Source: Armatimonadota bacterium
GTDB lineage: Bacteria; Armatimonadota; UBA5829; DTJY01
Reading direction: 5' to 3'
Assembly: GCA_025358205.1 (NCBI GenBank)
Contig: JANYKG010000072.1
Span: forward strand, 1-42,442
DNA: 42,442 nt
Below, piece by piece: positions 1-9,586 of the stretch. How positions within the stretch are numbered: position 1 is the first letter of the stretch; each line of letters opens with the position of its first letter. The position numbers and the translations under genes were made by a program. Below the pieces are notes generated by a model. That model saw only the letters and a list, made by a program, of their open reading frames with translations, was not told where the DNA came from and did no database searches.

Positions 1-140
1 TGACCCGCAAGTGGACGATGCGGGTGCCCAACTGGGGGCAGATACTGGCGCAACTGGCGGTGTTCTTCCCGGACCGGGTCAAACACGTCGTTGCCTGACA
101 CGACCGGTGAGGGCAGAAGCACAGTTTACTTGACACACCC
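1..140 (+). mobile_element. IS256-family insertion sequence, 3' end
   Basis: Positions 3-98 encode the last 31 residues of a transposase ending in TGA at 96-98. The W-T-M-R-V-P-N-W-G-Q-I-L-A-Q-L pattern followed by F-F-P-D-R matches the C-terminal end of IS256-type DDE transposases (family knowledge). Twenty-two bases after the stop comes CAGTTTACTTGACACACCC (about 122-140), which looks like an IS256-type terminal inverted repeat ending in TTGACAC. The element therefore appears to end near 140, and the rest lies outside the window. Whether the upstream part is intact cannot be seen. The identification rests on a short stretch, so confidence is moderate. Confidence 0.7.
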
Positions 141-319
141 ATCAGTGAAGGGCGGTATGGAGTAGTTCGCGAGCATATCACTGGTCGTAGCGCATCGTTT
201 GCGTCATTTATGTGAACATCAGCATTGATTTCCGTCGCTTAACAATCTCTTTGCTGCTGTTGATCGAACTGCACCATGTCTCTGTGTTCTCCTTGTTGAA
301 CACCTTGTGTCACACAAGT

Positions 320-349
320 TTGCTTCCGGCAGGGTGTTTCAGGTATAAT
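320..349 (+). promoter_or_regulatory. Predicted sigma-70 promoter for miaB-mutS-mutL
   Basis: TTGCTT at 320-325, an 18-nt spacer and a perfect TATAAT at 344-349. Transcription would start near 356, about 15 nt before the miaB start. The stretch from 141 to 319 shows no other coding or structural signal. Confidence 0.65.
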
Positions 350-371
350 AGGATATCCTGAGACGAAGCTG

Positions 372-1763
372 ATGGAAAGACCTCACCTCCTAATGAGTAC
401 TGCGGGACTCGCTTATAAAATCCTCACCTGGGGCTGTCAGATGAACGAAGACGACTCCATCCAAATGGCCAACCTGCTGGAGCAGATGGGTTGCGTGGAG
501 GCCGCGGAGGAGTGTGACGCGGATATCATCCTGCTGAACACATGCAGTGTGAGGGAAAAGCCTGAGCAGAAGGTAAGGAGCAAGATAGGTGAGTTTCGAG
601 CGCTAAAAGAAGCCAAGCCCGGCCTGATAGTGGGTGTCTGCGGGTGCATGGCCCAGCGTGAAGGCAAAGCGCTTCTGAAACACGGTGCGCCGGTTGATCT
701 TGTTATCGGCACCGCATGTATTCATGAGTTGCCCAAGCTGATAGAAGGCGCATTGAAAAGCAAGCGGCGCGTGGTAGCCGATAGGATGCCTGAGGCGTGG
801 GAAAACAACGGCGGCGCGGAATCTGCCAGAGTGGTGTGCAAGACCGGCAAGGTGGGCATCAAAGCTTTTGTGCCGGTGATGTATGGCTGCAACAACCACT
901 GCACTTACTGCGTAGTCCCATCCGCCCGAGGCCCGGAGCGCAGTCGCCCCGTGAGCGACGTGATGGCTGAGATCAAGCAACTGGTGGCGGCGGGTTGCAG
1001 ACAGGTGACGCTGGTCGGACAGAACGTGAACAGCTATGCCGGCTCGTGCGGTAAGGCGGCTGATGATACGGCAACTTTCGCCGAACTGCTGACGATGGTC
1101 AATGACGTAAAAAGCCTGCTGCGCATTCGCTTTACCACTTCTCACCCCAAGGATATGAGCGAGAACCTGATCCGAGCGTTGGAAGAACTGCCGAAGGTTT
1201 GCGAACACCTCCACCTGCCGATCCAATCCGGCGACGATGAAATACTTGACCGCATGGGTAGGGGATATACCGCTGCGCATTACCTGGATTTGCTTGAGCG
1301 GCTACGAACGCGAATGCCGGAAGTCGCAGTGACCACGGATATTATGGTAGGCTTCCCCGGCGAGACTCATGAGCAGTTCCTCAATACTCTGGAACTCATG
1401 AACGAGGTTAAGTACGATGCGGCCTTCATGTTTGCATTCAACCCCAGGCCGGGTACTCCCGCCGCGAAGATGGATTGCCAGGTGGAGCAGAAGGTTAAGA
1501 CACTAAGGCTTATAGAACTCATCGCCGTCCAGAACGAGATCACCCTGCAGAAGAACAAAGAAGAGCTTGGCACGGTTTTTGAGGTACTCGTGGAAGGTCC
1601 GAGTGAGAAAGACCCTGACATGCTGACCGGCTATACACGCACGAACAAGACCGTGAACTTCCCAGGCAAGCGGTCTATGATAGGTAAGTTGGCGCAGGTA
1701 ACAGCGGTGAAAGCGCATCCGTGGGGATTCACCGGCGAGTTGGCTGAAGGCATGAGCGACTAA
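372..1763 (+). CDS. miaB: tRNA-2-methylthio-N6-dimethylallyladenosine synthase MiaB
   Basis: Radical SAM methylthiotransferase that adds the ms2 group to i6A37 of tRNAs reading UNN codons. The 463-residue length is normal. The N-terminal UPF0004 domain carries its three cluster cysteines at C22 (WGCQMN), C58 (NTCSVRE) and C92 (GCMAQ). The radical SAM CxxxCxxC motif is C173/C177/C180 in YGCNNHCTYC. The C-terminal part from about residue 395 fits a TRAM RNA-binding domain. QMNEDDS and the NTCSVRE sequence favour MiaB over MtaB or RimO. The ATG at 372 has only a weak Shine-Dalgarno (GACGAAG). An ATG at 393 is an alternative with no better site. mutS follows after 27 nt, an arrangement common where miaB heads a mismatch-repair cluster. 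Confidence 0.95.
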   Translation: MERPHLLMSTAGLAYKILTWGCQMNEDDSIQMANLLEQMGCVEAAEECDADIILLNTCSVREKPEQKVRSKIGEFRALKEAKPGLIVGVCGCMAQREGKALLKHGAPVDLVIGTACIHELPKLIEGALKSKRRVVADRMPEAWENNGGAESARVVCKTGKVGIKAFVPVMYGCNNHCTYCVVPSARGPERSRPVSDVMAEIKQLVAAGCRQVTLVGQNVNSYAGSCGKAADDTATFAELLTMVNDVKSLLRIRFTTSHPKDMSENLIRALEELPKVCEHLHLPIQSGDDEILDRMGRGYTAAHYLDLLERLRTRMPEVAVTTDIMVGFPGETHEQFLNTLELMNEVKYDAAFMFAFNPRPGTPAAKMDCQVEQKVKTLRLIELIAVQNEITLQKNKEELGTVFEVLVEGPSEKDPDMLTGYTRTNKTVNFPGKRSMIGKLAQVTAVKAHPWGFTGELAEGMSD

Positions 1764-1790
1764 AAGCGAGTAGATCGCGGTGGTGGAAAC

Positions 1791-4391
1791 ATGAGTGCCG
1801 ACAAACTCACCCCTATGCTGCGACAGTACACAGAGATCAAGCAGGAACACCCCGACGTTATCCTCATGTTTCGCCTCGGTGACTTCTACGAGATGTTTGG
1901 CGACGATGCTAAGACTGCCGCCAGAGAATTGGAAATCACGCTCACATCCCGCGACGCTGGCAAGGCCGGTAAAATGCCGATGTGCGGTGTGCCGTTTCAT
2001 GCAGTAGACCGGTATATGGCGCGCCTCATCAACAAGGGCTATCGCGTGGCGGTGTGTGACCAGGTGGAAGACGCGAAGTTGGCGAAGGGACTGGTCAAGC
2101 GTCAGGTCACCCGCGTAGTGACTCCGGGAACCGTCCTAGAAGATTCCATGCTTCAGCCGGGCAGCAACAACTACCTCGCAGCACCCGGTTACCACGATGG
2201 GACATCCGCGCTGGCTGTGGTAGACATCTCCACTGGTGAGTTCCTGATCACGGAAATCAAGGGCGAGACTGCACAGCATCGGCTGATTGATGAGATCGGG
2301 CGGCTCCTGCCTGCGGAGATACTGATACCGGAGGAGGCGGACGAGTTCACCGCTCGACTGCGAGAATCCTCAGAGGCTTTGTTCACCCCGTTTTCGCGCA
2401 ACAGCTTCATACTATCGCGTGATGTGCTGCTCAAACATTTCGGAACGGCGTCCCTGAGGGGATTCGGATGCGAGGATTTCACGGTCGGGCTTGACGCGGC
2501 GGCGGCGCTCGTCAAGTATCTTGAAGCCACACAGCCGGCAGCGCTTCAGCACATCCACACGATTTCCGCATACTCCACTGAGAGTTTCATGATGCTGGAT
2601 GCACCGGCACGCCGGAACCTAGAACTGACGCAATCTCTCTACGATGGTGTTCGCAGCAAGAGCCTGCTGAGCATCCTCGACCACACGGTGACCCCGCTAG
2701 GTGCGCGGCTTCTGCGTAAATGGCTGGATCAACCGCTGCTGGACGTGTCGGCGATTGTGTCGCGGCTGGATGCAGTGGCTGAGTTCCACCAGAACCTCCT
2801 GATTCGGTCGAAAGTGCGAGAGACCTTGGGCTGCATCTATGACTTGGAACGGTTGACGTCTCGCACGGTGACTGGGACCGCGAATCCGCGCGATCTGATT
2901 GCACTGCGCAACTCGATACGCGCGCTGCCAGCCCTGCAGAATGCGCTCGGCGTCCTGGAGAACGAGATGATTCGGGCCTTGGCCGAGCCGATGGGGTCGT
3001 TGGACCATGTCGCGGAACTGGTAGAGCTATCCATAAACGACGAACCGCCGATTCATCTTCGCGAGGGCGGATTCATCAAGACCGGTTTCAACGAGGAACT
3101 GGATGTACTTCGCGCGGCGGGCAAGAACGGCAAACAGTGGATCGCGCAGATAGAGACAAAGGAGCGCGAACGGACGGGCATTCGGACGCTGAAGGTTGGA
3201 TACAACTCCGTATTCGGCTATTACCTTGAGGTAAGCAAATCCAATCTGCCGAACGTGCCGGATGACTACATACGAAAGCAGACCACCGTCAACGGCGAGC
3301 GGTTCATCACCCCGGAGCTTAAGGAATACGAAGCGGTTGTGCTGGGCGCGGAGGAGAAATCCACACAGCTCGAGGCCGAGATATTCGTGCAGATAAGGGA
3401 GAAGATAGCGGGGGACGCGGAGAGGCTGACGGCGGCGGCGCGGGCAGTGGCGAATGTGGACGTGCTTTGCTCGCTGGCGGAGGTGGCGGCGGCGAACCGG
3501 TACACGCGCCCGGACGTGAACGCGGAAACCGAGATCGTCATCAAGAACGGTCGGCATCCCGTGGTTGAGCGGCTGCAGACGGGCGAGCTGTTTGTACCCA
3601 ACGACAGCCTGCTGGATTGCGTGGACAACCAGCTGCTTATCATCACTGGGCCGAACATGGCGGGTAAGTCTACATACTTGCGGCAGGTGGCGCTTATCGT
3701 GCTGATGGCTCAGATAGGCAGCTACGTCCCCGCTGAGTCAGCGAAGATCGGCATAGTGGACCGTATCTTCACGCGAGTGGGTGCGCATGACGAACTGTCG
3801 TCAGGGCAGAGTACCTTCATGGTGGAGATGAACGAAACCGCGAATATACTGAACAACGCGACTGATCGGAGTCTCATCATCCTTGACGAGATCGGACGAG
3901 GCACGAGTACATTCGACGGTCTGGCAATCGCGTGGGCCGTGGCGGAGTACATAAAGCAGATCGGCGCGAAGACGCTTTTCGCCACCCATTATCACCAGTT
4001 GAATGACCTGGCAGGGATGTTCCCTGGTATCCGCAACTATCGAATCGCAGTGAAGGAAGAGGGCGATCACGTGATCTGGCTGAGGAAGATCATGCCGGGC
4101 GGCACCGACCGCAGCTACGGTATCCACGTCGCCAAGCTGGCAGGATTGCCTTCCGAGGTCGTGGAAAGAGCTAAGGAAGTCCTCTGGCAGTTGGAGAGCA
4201 ACGGGGCTGCGAAGGGGATGGCCGGGAAACAAACGAAGGTGCAGGCGAGGACCGAGAAGCTGCAGTTGACTATGTTCGAGTTTGAGCCGCATCCCGTGCT
4301 TGGGGAACTGGAGCACATGGACGTCAGCACCATGACGCCCATCGAGGCGCTTACCAAGCTGTACGAGCTTCAGTTGAAGGTAAAGCAGTGA
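1791..4391 (+). CDS. mutS: DNA mismatch repair protein MutS
   Basis: Mismatch-recognition ATPase of methyl-independent mismatch repair. At 866 residues it is full length. The mismatch-reading Phe-x-Glu is F32-Y-E34 in the DFYEMFGDDA block. Connector, lever and clamp regions follow. The ABC-type ATPase has Walker A G620-PNMAGKS, Walker B and signature around D699-E700 (LDEIGRGTSTFDG), and the ATHYHQL switch histidine. The C-terminal ELQLKVKQ end is short, without the long E. coli-type tetramerisation tail. It overlaps mutL by 4 nt (GTGA), so the two are probably translationally coupled. The sequence shows every key residue of MutS1, and nothing suggests MutS2 (no Smr domain). Confidence 0.98.
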   Translation: MSADKLTPMLRQYTEIKQEHPDVILMFRLGDFYEMFGDDAKTAARELEITLTSRDAGKAGKMPMCGVPFHAVDRYMARLINKGYRVAVCDQVEDAKLAKGLVKRQVTRVVTPGTVLEDSMLQPGSNNYLAAPGYHDGTSALAVVDISTGEFLITEIKGETAQHRLIDEIGRLLPAEILIPEEADEFTARLRESSEALFTPFSRNSFILSRDVLLKHFGTASLRGFGCEDFTVGLDAAAALVKYLEATQPAALQHIHTISAYSTESFMMLDAPARRNLELTQSLYDGVRSKSLLSILDHTVTPLGARLLRKWLDQPLLDVSAIVSRLDAVAEFHQNLLIRSKVRETLGCIYDLERLTSRTVTGTANPRDLIALRNSIRALPALQNALGVLENEMIRALAEPMGSLDHVAELVELSINDEPPIHLREGGFIKTGFNEELDVLRAAGKNGKQWIAQIETKERERTGIRTLKVGYNSVFGYYLEVSKSNLPNVPDDYIRKQTTVNGERFITPELKEYEAVVLGAEEKSTQLEAEIFVQIREKIAGDAERLTAAARAVANVDVLCSLAEVAAANRYTRPDVNAETEIVIKNGRHPVVERLQTGELFVPNDSLLDCVDNQLLIITGPNMAGKSTYLRQVALIVLMAQIGSYVPAESAKIGIVDRIFTRVGAHDELSSGQSTFMVEMNETANILNNATDRSLIILDEIGRGTSTFDGLAIAWAVAEYIKQIGAKTLFATHYHQLNDLAGMFPGIRNYRIAVKEEGDHVIWLRKIMPGGTDRSYGIHVAKLAGLPSEVVERAKEVLWQLESNGAAKGMAGKQTKVQARTEKLQLTMFEFEPHPVLGELEHMDVSTMTPIEALTKLYELQLKVKQ

Positions 4392-6202
4392 ACACCACCC
4401 AGCCGGACAATATAATCAGCATACTGGACATGGACACCGCGAACAAGATCGCAGCCGGGGAGGTCGTGGAACGTCCAGCGTCGGTGATAAAGGAACTCGT
4501 CGAGAACTCTATAGACGCTCAGGCGACCGAGATCACCATAGAGATTGCGGACGGTGGGAAACAACTGATTCGCGTGACGGACAACGGCATTGGGATGTCC
4601 AGGGATGACGCGGTGATCTGCCTTCAGAGACATGCAACCTCCAAGATAAGATCGGCTGAAGATTTGTTTGCGATACACACGCTCGGCTTTCGGGGTGAGG
4701 CGCTTCCAAGCATCGCGTCGGTGGCTCGTTTCGCCATTATTACTCGACGTGAGGGTGTGGATGTCGGCACGATGGTCAACTGCGACGGCGGAGAAGTGGC
4801 GGACATTTCCGACAAGGGCACGCCGGTCGGCACGTCCATCAGCGTGAGTGAATTGTTTTACAACGTGCCCGCAAGGCAGAAGTTCCTGAAGACCGCGCAG
4901 ACCGAACTCGGCCACATCGTGGAGCTTCTCAACCGGTTTATCGTCTCGCACCCCTGTGTGGACTTCACGCTGCTGCACAACGACCGGCAGATACTGCGGT
5001 CATCCGGGTCCGGCAAGCTGGAGGACGCTCTTCTGACCGTGTTCGGCAGGGACGCGGCAGAGGCGGTGATACCCATTACCGGGACATACGGCCCATATAC
5101 GGTTCGCGGATTTGTCTCGCGGCCTTCCTACTCCAAGCCGAACCGCGCCGGGCAGCTATTCTACGTGAATCAGCGTTACGTGAGAAACAGAAACATGATC
5201 CACGCACTTGACGATGCGTATCGAGGGATACTCCCGCAAGGGCGTTTCCCGCTGCTTGTCGCGTTCATTGAGGTTGCTCCTGATCTGGTTGACGTGAACG
5301 TCCATCCAACCAAGATTGAAGTGAAGTTCGTGAAGGAGTGGGAGGTCCACAGCCTGCTTTCCACTTCGATTAGGGAGGCGCTCTCGTCGTCTGCGGTTGC
5401 TCCGACGGGTGATGACTTCCTGCCGCCTGCTCAGCATCAGATACAGAGGCCGGAGTTTGCGTACCGTCCCCAGCCAAGTGGAGTAACGCATACTAGTGGG
5501 GATCTTACTGCATTTCGTGAGGCTCTGGCTGCCAGGATTCAGACATCCGGCGACGTGCCGGTGACACTGCCCGACGACGGTGTTACTAATTTAGCATCGA
5601 GCGAGGTTGCGCCAGTGGTCGGGGATATGCTGCGCGATGTAACTGTACTGGCTCAGGCGAGAAACATGTACATAGTTGCACAGAATCAGCACGGAATACT
5701 AATTATTGACCAGCATGTGGCTCATGAACGAATACTGTATGACCGATTATACAAACAGGGGAACGAGCTACATGTGCAACGCCTGATGATGCCGCTAACG
5801 CTGAATCTCAGTCACAGAGAGGCGATGGTCGTTGAGAACAAGCTGTCGGACCTTCAGTCCCTGGGTTTCGAGATCGAGCCGTTCGGAAAAGATGCTTTCG
5901 TAGTTCGAGGAGTCCCTGCGCTTGTTGCCGAAAGAAACTATGAACAGGTCATCCGTGATACTATTGAGGAACTCACGGACCTGACTCTGGCAAAGAGGCT
6001 GGTTGTGCAGAGGGATTCGATAATCACGACAACAGCGTGCAAAATGGCGGTCAAGGCAGGTGACAGACTGTCACTGGATGAGATGTCGCGGTTGGTATCG
6101 GACCTGCGAAAGACGAGCAATCCGTATCTTTGCCCGCATGGAAGACCTATAGTTGTCTCGCTGTCCAATCGCGAGCTTGACAAGATGTTTGGAAGGATTT
6201 GA
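4388..6202 (+). CDS. mutL: DNA mismatch repair protein MutL, endonuclease type
   Basis: GHKL ATPase that links MutS recognition to strand incision. The start is GTG in the mutS stop overlap. The N-terminal ATPase shows NKIAAGEVVERP, the E-N-S-I-D-A Bergerat motif, DNGIGM, RHATSKI and TLGFRGEALPSI. A proline-rich linker spans about residues 335-420. The C-terminal domain carries the metal-site set of nicking MutL proteins: D441-QHVAHE (usual DQHAxxE), C551-KMAVK and C582-PHGRP. Nicking activity is therefore expected, unlike E. coli MutL. Two positions depart from the usual DQHA(x)2E(x)4E: Ala is replaced by Val, and the last Glu by Asp (D452). Whether this weakens metal binding is unknown. Total length of 604 is typical. 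Confidence 0.97.
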   Translation: MNTTQPDNIISILDMDTANKIAAGEVVERPASVIKELVENSIDAQATEITIEIADGGKQLIRVTDNGIGMSRDDAVICLQRHATSKIRSAEDLFAIHTLGFRGEALPSIASVARFAIITRREGVDVGTMVNCDGGEVADISDKGTPVGTSISVSELFYNVPARQKFLKTAQTELGHIVELLNRFIVSHPCVDFTLLHNDRQILRSSGSGKLEDALLTVFGRDAAEAVIPITGTYGPYTVRGFVSRPSYSKPNRAGQLFYVNQRYVRNRNMIHALDDAYRGILPQGRFPLLVAFIEVAPDLVDVNVHPTKIEVKFVKEWEVHSLLSTSIREALSSSAVAPTGDDFLPPAQHQIQRPEFAYRPQPSGVTHTSGDLTAFREALAARIQTSGDVPVTLPDDGVTNLASSEVAPVVGDMLRDVTVLAQARNMYIVAQNQHGILIIDQHVAHERILYDRLYKQGNELHVQRLMMPLTLNLSHREAMVVENKLSDLQSLGFEIEPFGKDAFVVRGVPALVAERNYEQVIRDTIEELTDLTLAKRLVVQRDSIITTTACKMAVKAGDRLSLDEMSRLVSDLRKTSNPYLCPHGRPIVVSLSNRELDKMFGRI

Positions 6203-6210
6203 TCCGCACG

Positions 6211-8067
6211 ATGCTATTCAATAAGACTTCACTGAAATTTGTGTTGCTGTTGTTGTTGACAGTTGGGGCGGCGAACTCGGCATTTGCGCCGAAGCTTCTG
6301 GTCCGCGCAGAGAAGGATGGCAGCGCTTACCTTTGCATAAACGGCGGTGATGCAGCACATTTCATAACCGCGAATGCAGGGCTGCAACCGAGTGACAGAG
6401 CAAAGAAGACTCTTGAGCGCCTCTCTTCTCTCGTGCAAAAGGGGCTAGATCCGACAAAGATCCGCACCAAGCCATCCGGCCGCAACAGTCGGATTCTTAT
6501 GGGCGAAACACTGATCGCTATCGTCACGACTGCGGAGGCTAAGGCTCACAGCACCACGGCGCCTCTGCTCTCGGAAGTATGGGCGGCGAACATCAGGAAA
6601 CTGCTGACACTTCCTCCGCTGTCCGCCAAACCCACTGTTCTTACCGTGCCTTATGGCGAAACTCGAAATGTAGAGGTGTTATCCTTGCTCCCACAGAGCG
6701 TGGTTGTGGAGAGCAAAGACCCGACGATTGCCGCCGTTGATGTGATGAAGAAACCCGGATTCATCGTGGTGACCGGGTGCGGAGTCGGTGACACCGATAT
6801 CAAGCTCCAATCCGGTGAGTATGCGACTATGGTCACAGTAAGCGTGCGGAAGTACGCCGCAGCCCTTGTGCCGAGCGAACGCACGGTTGTGGTGACAGGC
6901 CTGGTATGCCCTTCATCGCTTGTTGCACGGGCCGCACGGGATAACGCAGTTCAGGCGATTGTCGTGGAGCCTGCAGGCACAATTCAACAGGTTTCGGTTC
7001 CTCAGTCTCTCACCGCGCTGGGTTCAGGACAGCGAGTTCAGGTGCCTGTGATTGTAGAGGCATCAGGTCCGGGGCTTCTCCCTGTACATCTGGCCATACC
7101 AGTTGTCGTGCAGAATCAGGCGATGAATCGCGCGCCCACGACTTGGATAATGTACAGCAACAACCCAGAGGCTTTGCAGAAATTCCAGTCTTTATTCTCG
7201 GGAAGACTCGAGGCGAGCGGACAGGCGACGAGGCTGCTCTATCACCATCAGAACATGATGGATCGCAAGATCGGCTTCGTGATAGATGTAGTCAATCCGT
7301 CCGCAACTCCCGCGAAACTTCACGTTATGGAAGGCGTATCGAGTCCCATGCTTGATACCGTGATAGTGGGATACATCGCGGGCTTGGAGTTCATGGAGAA
7401 CCAACGCGGATTTGTGGGGAGAGTATTCGACATACCGGCCTTTTCAAGACAGATACTTGTTTCGCAGGGACTAGGCCATGCGTATACAGCAAGTGGAATC
7501 ATGGAGTTGTTTCAGGTTTCCGGCAACCCATTGCTGCTCAGAGTGACAGCGGAACCTGAAGAACAGCGACTATCCGATAGTGTGTCCGACATACCCATAC
7601 CCGCGCCCGGTGTGGACATGATGACAACAGCTCTTTCAGATCAAATCTACCCTGATCCTCTGCAGAAAACCGATGTCACCTACACTGCGGGCAAGCAGTG
7701 GGTGTTCTTCAGGCTCGGCAAGGACCATCTCAAGCACGCCACTGAGGATCTAAAGCTCTATGGAAACTATGGTGTTACCTATGATATCAAGGCAAACATC
7801 GAGAATCCCACAGGCAGTTCGCTGAATGCCGAGGTAGCATTTGAGGCAACCGCCGGACCAACAAGCGGACTCTTCTACATTGATGGTGATGTGGTAAAAG
7901 TCAAGTATCTAACCAGTCTGGCGGAGGCAAGTCTATACCGAGTCACGGTTCCACCCGGCAAGACGAAGACGGTTTCCATAAGGACGATACCGCTATCCGG
8001 TTCGGCCTATCCGGCTACCCTGGTGATCAGGCCCATAGGTACAACAGCGGGAATGGGTGGCAAGTAG
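6211..8067 (+). CDS. Secreted protein of unknown function with Ig-like segment
   Basis: I do not recognise this family. The protein begins with a clear Sec signal peptide: MLFNKTSLK, a run of hydrophobic residues FVLLLLLTVGAA, and a likely cleavage after N-S-A-F-A. About residues 135-215 resemble a bacterial Ig-like (BIG2-type) domain: a beta-rich stretch containing the pattern VVVESKDPTIAAVD, then V-T-G-x-G-V-G-D-T-D-I. The rest is beta-rich, without catalytic motifs, cysteines in pairs or a membrane anchor, so an exported wall or matrix protein is plausible. A TTG at 6199 overlaps the mutL stop and would add four residues. GGAAGG at 6191-6196 sits badly for either start. It lies in one strand block with mutL and two further genes of which one is also secreted. 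Confidence 0.75.
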   Translation: MLFNKTSLKFVLLLLLTVGAANSAFAPKLLVRAEKDGSAYLCINGGDAAHFITANAGLQPSDRAKKTLERLSSLVQKGLDPTKIRTKPSGRNSRILMGETLIAIVTTAEAKAHSTTAPLLSEVWAANIRKLLTLPPLSAKPTVLTVPYGETRNVEVLSLLPQSVVVESKDPTIAAVDVMKKPGFIVVTGCGVGDTDIKLQSGEYATMVTVSVRKYAAALVPSERTVVVTGLVCPSSLVARAARDNAVQAIVVEPAGTIQQVSVPQSLTALGSGQRVQVPVIVEASGPGLLPVHLAIPVVVQNQAMNRAPTTWIMYSNNPEALQKFQSLFSGRLEASGQATRLLYHHQNMMDRKIGFVIDVVNPSATPAKLHVMEGVSSPMLDTVIVGYIAGLEFMENQRGFVGRVFDIPAFSRQILVSQGLGHAYTASGIMELFQVSGNPLLLRVTAEPEEQRLSDSVSDIPIPAPGVDMMTTALSDQIYPDPLQKTDVTYTAGKQWVFFRLGKDHLKHATEDLKLYGNYGVTYDIKANIENPTGSSLNAEVAFEATAGPTSGLFYIDGDVVKVKYLTSLAEASLYRVTVPPGKTKTVSIRTIPLSGSAYPATLVIRPIGTTAGMGGK

Positions 8068-8089
8068 ACTCACGAAGGCGGAGAAATAG

Positions 8090-9586
8090 ATGACTGAGGA
8101 TAACCTACAAGGACGGCTGCTTTGGTGTGATGCAGAGGCAAACTGCTCGCGCATGGCCGACAGCGCAGGAGTAGCGGATATAGCGGCAAAGGCGGCCAAA
8201 GCAAACGTGAACACGCTCATCGTGGACGTAAAGCCGTTGGGCGGAGAGGCGCTGTACAAGAGTGATCTTGCCCCGAGACTTGGTGAAGTCGAGGGATTCA
8301 TCTACCCCAAAGAGTTCGATCTGCTCAAAGCGATGGTAGAAGAATGCCATTCGCGAGGGCTGAAGGTTCACGCTGCCATCAATGTCTTTGCTGAAGGACA
8401 TCGGCAGTGGGGCAGGGGACCGGCATACCAGCATCCCGAATGGCAGGCGACGATGTGCGAGGGTACATGGGATATAAAGTTTTCGGGCGGAGCATGCATC
8501 ACTGCGGAGTATCTTGATCCCTGGGACCCGGTTGATGAGCCGACTATTTACACCATGAAGTCCGGTGCGAGGCGCCATTGCGATGCAGGCAATGTTTGCG
8601 TTGTCATTCAAGAGGGACGTGTTGTTCAAGTTGTACACGAGCAGACTGTGGAGATTTCCGTCCCCGCGGATGGCTGCGTCCTCTCTCTGCCGTCGGATAG
8701 CGCTGTCATTGCACCGGATGAGACAGTGGCATTCCGCTGCAATCCGGTGTTCAGACTCGCACAGGATTCCAAGGTATCCACATTCGGCATTTTCGTCAAT
8801 CCTATCGGACCGGCGCGAGAGTATGAACTGAAGATCATTGAGGAGATCGTATCCAAGTATGATGTGGATGCGATTACTTTTGATCGGATGCGCTATCCCA
8901 ATTTATACGCGGACTTCAGCGAACTCAGCCGCACCGCATTCGAGGAGTGGCTGGGGCAAGGCGCTCTGAATTGGCCCACGGACATATTTGTGATGAACGA
9001 CCACCCTTGGAAACCGCCAACACCCGGAAAACACTACAAGAAATGGCTTGAGTGGCGAGCCTGGCAGATTCACGACTTCGCGGATGAGGCAGTCGCTCTC
9101 GTTCGACGGATAAAGCCTGCAACCAAGGTCGGGGTGTACGTGGGATCGTGGTACGAGTCATACTACGACGTTGGCGTGAACTGGGCAAGACCTTCGTTTC
9201 GGCCAGGGTATGACTGGATGACCCCTGAGTACCACCGCACAGGCTACGCGGAGATGTTCGACTACATATGTACCGGTTGCTACTACCCACACGCAACCAG
9301 AGCGGACGCACGGTCGGCTGGTAGATCTGAAGGCGCTTCGGTTGAAGCAGCATGCGGTATGTCCATTAAGGCCGTAGATGGCGCCACTCCTATCTATGCC
9401 AGCCTGTATCTAAGAGATTATGCAGATAAACTTGACGCATTCCGCAAGGCGGTTCAGGTCGCGCTCCTGGAAACCAATGGCGTCATGCTGTTTGATCTGG
9501 TCTATCTGGAAAAATACGGCTGGTGGGACGCACTCAAAGAGGAGATGCCGGGAGCCGCAATGTCCCCACATAATGTGGCGCCATGA
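8090..9586 (+). CDS. Glycosyl hydrolase-like 10 (GHL10/DUF187) family protein
   Basis: The pattern AKANVNTLIVDVKPLGGEAL, then a helix ending in SRGLKVHAAINVF, then W...GPAYQHPEW, and later the DVDAITFDRMRYP block is characteristic of the GHL10 (YddW-like, DUF187) TIM barrel. Members are putative glycosidases or lactonases acting on cell-wall or extracellular polysaccharides; few have known substrates. About residues 140-235 form a beta-rich insertion (rich in V-V-I-Q, V-E-I-S-V-P, V-A-F-R), splitting the barrel. The ATG has GGCGGAG 8 nt upstream. The N-terminus (MTEDNLQGRLLWCDAEANC) is not a signal peptide, which is odd since family members are usually exported and both flanking genes encode secreted proteins. 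It overlaps the next gene by 4 nt (ATGATG), which implies co-translation. Confidence 0.8.
   Translation: MTEDNLQGRLLWCDAEANCSRMADSAGVADIAAKAAKANVNTLIVDVKPLGGEALYKSDLAPRLGEVEGFIYPKEFDLLKAMVEECHSRGLKVHAAINVFAEGHRQWGRGPAYQHPEWQATMCEGTWDIKFSGGACITAEYLDPWDPVDEPTIYTMKSGARRHCDAGNVCVVIQEGRVVQVVHEQTVEISVPADGCVLSLPSDSAVIAPDETVAFRCNPVFRLAQDSKVSTFGIFVNPIGPAREYELKIIEEIVSKYDVDAITFDRMRYPNLYADFSELSRTAFEEWLGQGALNWPTDIFVMNDHPWKPPTPGKHYKKWLEWRAWQIHDFADEAVALVRRIKPATKVGVYVGSWYESYYDVGVNWARPSFRPGYDWMTPEYHRTGYAEMFDYICTGCYYPHATRADARSAGRSEGASVEAACGMSIKAVDGATPIYASLYLRDYADKLDAFRKAVQVALLETNGVMLFDLVYLEKYGWWDALKEEMPGAAMSPHNVAP

Noticed and set aside
603-1280. Long antisense readings over miaB, mutS, hsdR and groEL
   Set aside because: They mirror the codon use of genuine genes on the other strand, with no ribosome sites and no family signatures.
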